This document shows positions 62,383 to 64,000 of a stretch of DNA of 64,000 bases, in pieces. Made by a program: the position numbers and the translations under genes. How positions within the stretch are numbered: the first letter of the stretch is position 1; each line of letters starts with the position of its first letter. This DNA comes from DRYS01 sp964491605 (GTDB lineage Archaea; Thermoproteota; CALKCG01; B24; DRYS01). The stretch spans positions 1 to 64,000 of the forward strand of contig CAZBGY010000007.1 in the NCBI GenBank assembly GCA_964491605.1, in the 5' to 3' direction. The notes below the pieces were generated by a model, which had not been told where the DNA came from, made no database searches, and saw only the letters and a program-made list of their open reading frames with translations.

Positions 62383-63969
62383 ATGACTATCGTCAACCTA
62401 CCGGCGGAGCGTGATGAAGGGAACGTAGAGTATAAGCTTAGGGTTACAGGTGTAGGTTGGAGGGAGATCGAGAGGATAGCCTCCCAGATGAAGTATAGGT
62501 TGGAGGAGGGGGGAGGGGAGGCTTTCTACGAGATAGGCGTAACAGATGATGGGGAGCCTATCGGTCTATCTAAGGAGCAGCTCGATGAGAGTATAGAGAA
62601 TCTGAATAAAGCAGCGGGTATCATAGGAGCTAAACTTAAGATTCTAAGGATAGAGAAGGGGCGTAGAGGGCTTGTAGCAGAGGTTCATGTAAGGTATAGT
62701 AGGGAGGATAGGTATCCGGTATTCGTAACCATACCTCTCCTCGGGAACGTGGATTCAGGTAAATCTAGCTTGATAGGTGTGTTGACGACGGGGCTGCTCG
62801 ACGATGGGAACGGGTTAGCTATGAAGAGGGTTGCTAGATTCCTCCACGAAGTTAAGAGTGGGAGGACTTCATCCATATCCACGCATCTACTAGGCTTCGA
62901 TGATGGAGGTGAACCCGTCAACTATAAGCTACTCTCACCCCTAGATGAGGCACAGGTTTTCATGAAGAGCGCTAAGATAGTATGCTTCGTAGATCTAGCA
63001 GGTCATGAAAGGTATCTTAGGACTACGCTTAAAGGCGTTCTAGGACGTAGACCGGATTACGCTATACTAACCGTAGCCGCTAACTCTGGTATAGTAGGTA
63101 TGGCTAAGGAGCATCTAGGTGTAGCCGTAGCCCTAAAGCTACCGGTGATAGTAGTCGTCACCAAGATAGACCTCGTAGATAGATCCAGGGTCGATGAGAC
63201 TGTATCGGATATATGTAGGCTTCTGAAGATGCCTGGGGTGAACCGTATACCGTTCATAATCCGGGGTAGGGATGACGCCGTAGTAGCTGCGAGGACCATA
63301 TCGAGCGAGAGGATAGCGCCTATATTCAAGGTTTCGAATACAACCGGTGATGGGCTGGATATACTGAGATTCTTCCTCGATATAATACCTCCACGCCTCA
63401 GATGGGATGAGTATGCTAAGATGCCGTTCCTAATGTATGTAGATGATAAATTCGATGTCAGGGGGGTGGGATTAGTCGTAAGCGGATTAATCCTACAGGG
63501 CGTCGTTAAGGTAGGGGATATACTTCAACTCGGCCCATTCAGCGACGGATCCTTCAGGCTTGTCAGGGTTAAATCGATACATGTTTGTAGGATACCTGTA
63601 GATGAAGCTTACTCAGGGCAGGATGCATGCTTAGCTATAACCAACGTCGAATACGATGAGGTGGAGAAGGGTATGACCCTAGCCGGTGAGGGTATAAACC
63701 TTAAACCTGTAAGGCTATTCGAAGCTAAGATAACAGTCCTACACCATCCTACGACTATAAGGAGGGGGTATAACGCGACGATCCACTTGCATACGATAAG
63801 GGAGGCAGTCGAGTTCCTAGATATGGATAGGGAGCCTCTAAGGACGGGGGATACGGCTAACGTTAAACTTAGATTCAAGTATAGGCCTAGGTTCGTAAGG
63901 GATGGTGATAACTTCGTATTCCGTGAAGGTAGGACTAGGGGTATAGGCTACATAACATCCATACTCTAG
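62383..63969 (+). CDS. EF-Tu-like translational GTPase of the GTPBP1 type
   Basis: 528 residues. An N-terminal domain of about 115 residues (MKYRLEEGGGEAFYEIGVTDDGEPIGL) precedes the G domain with LGNVDSGKSSLIGVLT (usual GHVDHGKT), CFVDLAGHERY, and VVVTKIDLVD. Two beta-barrels follow. This is the GTPBP1/GTPBP2 layout, common in TACK and Asgard archaea and linked to mRNA or ribosome quality control in eukaryotes. Monocistronic; only about 30 bases remain after it in this window. Confidence 0.88.
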   Translation: MTIVNLPAERDEGNVEYKLRVTGVGWREIERIASQMKYRLEEGGGEAFYEIGVTDDGEPIGLSKEQLDESIENLNKAAGIIGAKLKILRIEKGRRGLVAEVHVRYSREDRYPVFVTIPLLGNVDSGKSSLIGVLTTGLLDDGNGLAMKRVARFLHEVKSGRTSSISTHLLGFDDGGEPVNYKLLSPLDEAQVFMKSAKIVCFVDLAGHERYLRTTLKGVLGRRPDYAILTVAANSGIVGMAKEHLGVAVALKLPVIVVVTKIDLVDRSRVDETVSDICRLLKMPGVNRIPFIIRGRDDAVVAARTISSERIAPIFKVSNTTGDGLDILRFFLDIIPPRLRWDEYAKMPFLMYVDDKFDVRGVGLVVSGLILQGVVKVGDILQLGPFSDGSFRLVRVKSIHVCRIPVDEAYSGQDACLAITNVEYDEVEKGMTLAGEGINLKPVRLFEAKITVLHHPTTIRRGYNATIHLHTIREAVEFLDMDREPLRTGDTANVKLRFKYRPRFVRDGDNFVFREGRTRGIGYITSIL

Positions 63970-64000
63970 ATAGATTTAACTATTCATACGATCTATAGAG

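Noticed and set aside
1..64000. CRISPR array, rRNA genes, insertion sequence with terminal repeats
   Set aside because: No regularly spaced repeats, no rRNA-like stretches and no intact transposase were seen on either strand.

Overview
This window is archaeal chromosome. It carries SRP54 and FtsY, prefoldin alpha, aIF6, PDCD5, ribosomal proteins eL20/LX, eL31, eL38, eL39, eL40 and eS19, TFB, an Elf1-like factor, a TIP49 AAA+ ATPase, geranylgeranylglyceryl phosphate synthase (ether lipids), formate-dependent PurP enzymes and the large subunit of DNA polymerase D. PolD together with eL38 argues against a classical crenarchaeote and for a deep TACK-type lineage (Korarchaeia, Aigarchaeia/Caldarchaeia or Bathyarchaeia-like). 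This lineage call is inference. Native genes strongly prefer ATA (Ile) and AGG/AGA (Arg). TTG and GTG starts are common, and genes are packed with very short gaps.

Layout. 0-10.4 kb: partial gene, tRNA-Leu(CAG), tandem purP paralogues, UspA, MFS transporter, very large UPF0182-type membrane protein, then a small uncharacterised operon (internally duplicated protein, PqqD-like protein, Yip1-like membrane protein). 10.4-19.8 kb: tRNA-Val(CAC), eL40, eL38, DUF362, phosphoglycerate mutase, TrmI, then the leftward translation operon eS19-PDCD5-eL39-eL31-aIF6-LX-prefoldin-FtsY behind malate dehydrogenase and Elf1. 19.9-34.9 kb: isochorismatase-family hydrolase, GGGP synthase, PolD large subunit, RNA methylase plus PUA protein, sugar kinase, nicotinate phosphoribosyltransferase, TIP49, UPF0016 cation transporter, tungsten aldehyde oxidoreductase with its ferredoxin. 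35-45.5 kb: GfcR-like regulator, ribokinase, FGGY kinase, radical SAM protein, SRP54, MtnA, a tRNA endonuclease subunit, HisRS, AlaX.

45.5-52.75 kb is a compositionally different block holding trpEGDCFBA, flanked by two gene-poor stretches and ending at the 3' end of a tRNA-Val(TAC) gene; trpF in it has lost its middle. 52.8-64 kb returns to native style: an Lrp-type regulator, homocitrate synthase with a RAM domain, TFB, an intron-containing tRNA-Leu(TAA), and a cluster of DegT aminotransferase, PIG-L deacetylase, ceramidase-like amidase, M19 dipeptidase and a GTPBP1-like GTPase.

The most unusual points: (1) ftsY and the aIF6 gene appear to begin at CTG codons with good Shine-Dalgarno sequences; (2) the mini-TrpF inside a foreign-looking trp operon; (3) a splicing-endonuclease homologue with no histidine at all; (4) an uncharacterised three-gene unit with PqqD- and Yip1-like members; (5) several convergent gene pairs whose two stop codons share one CTAG.
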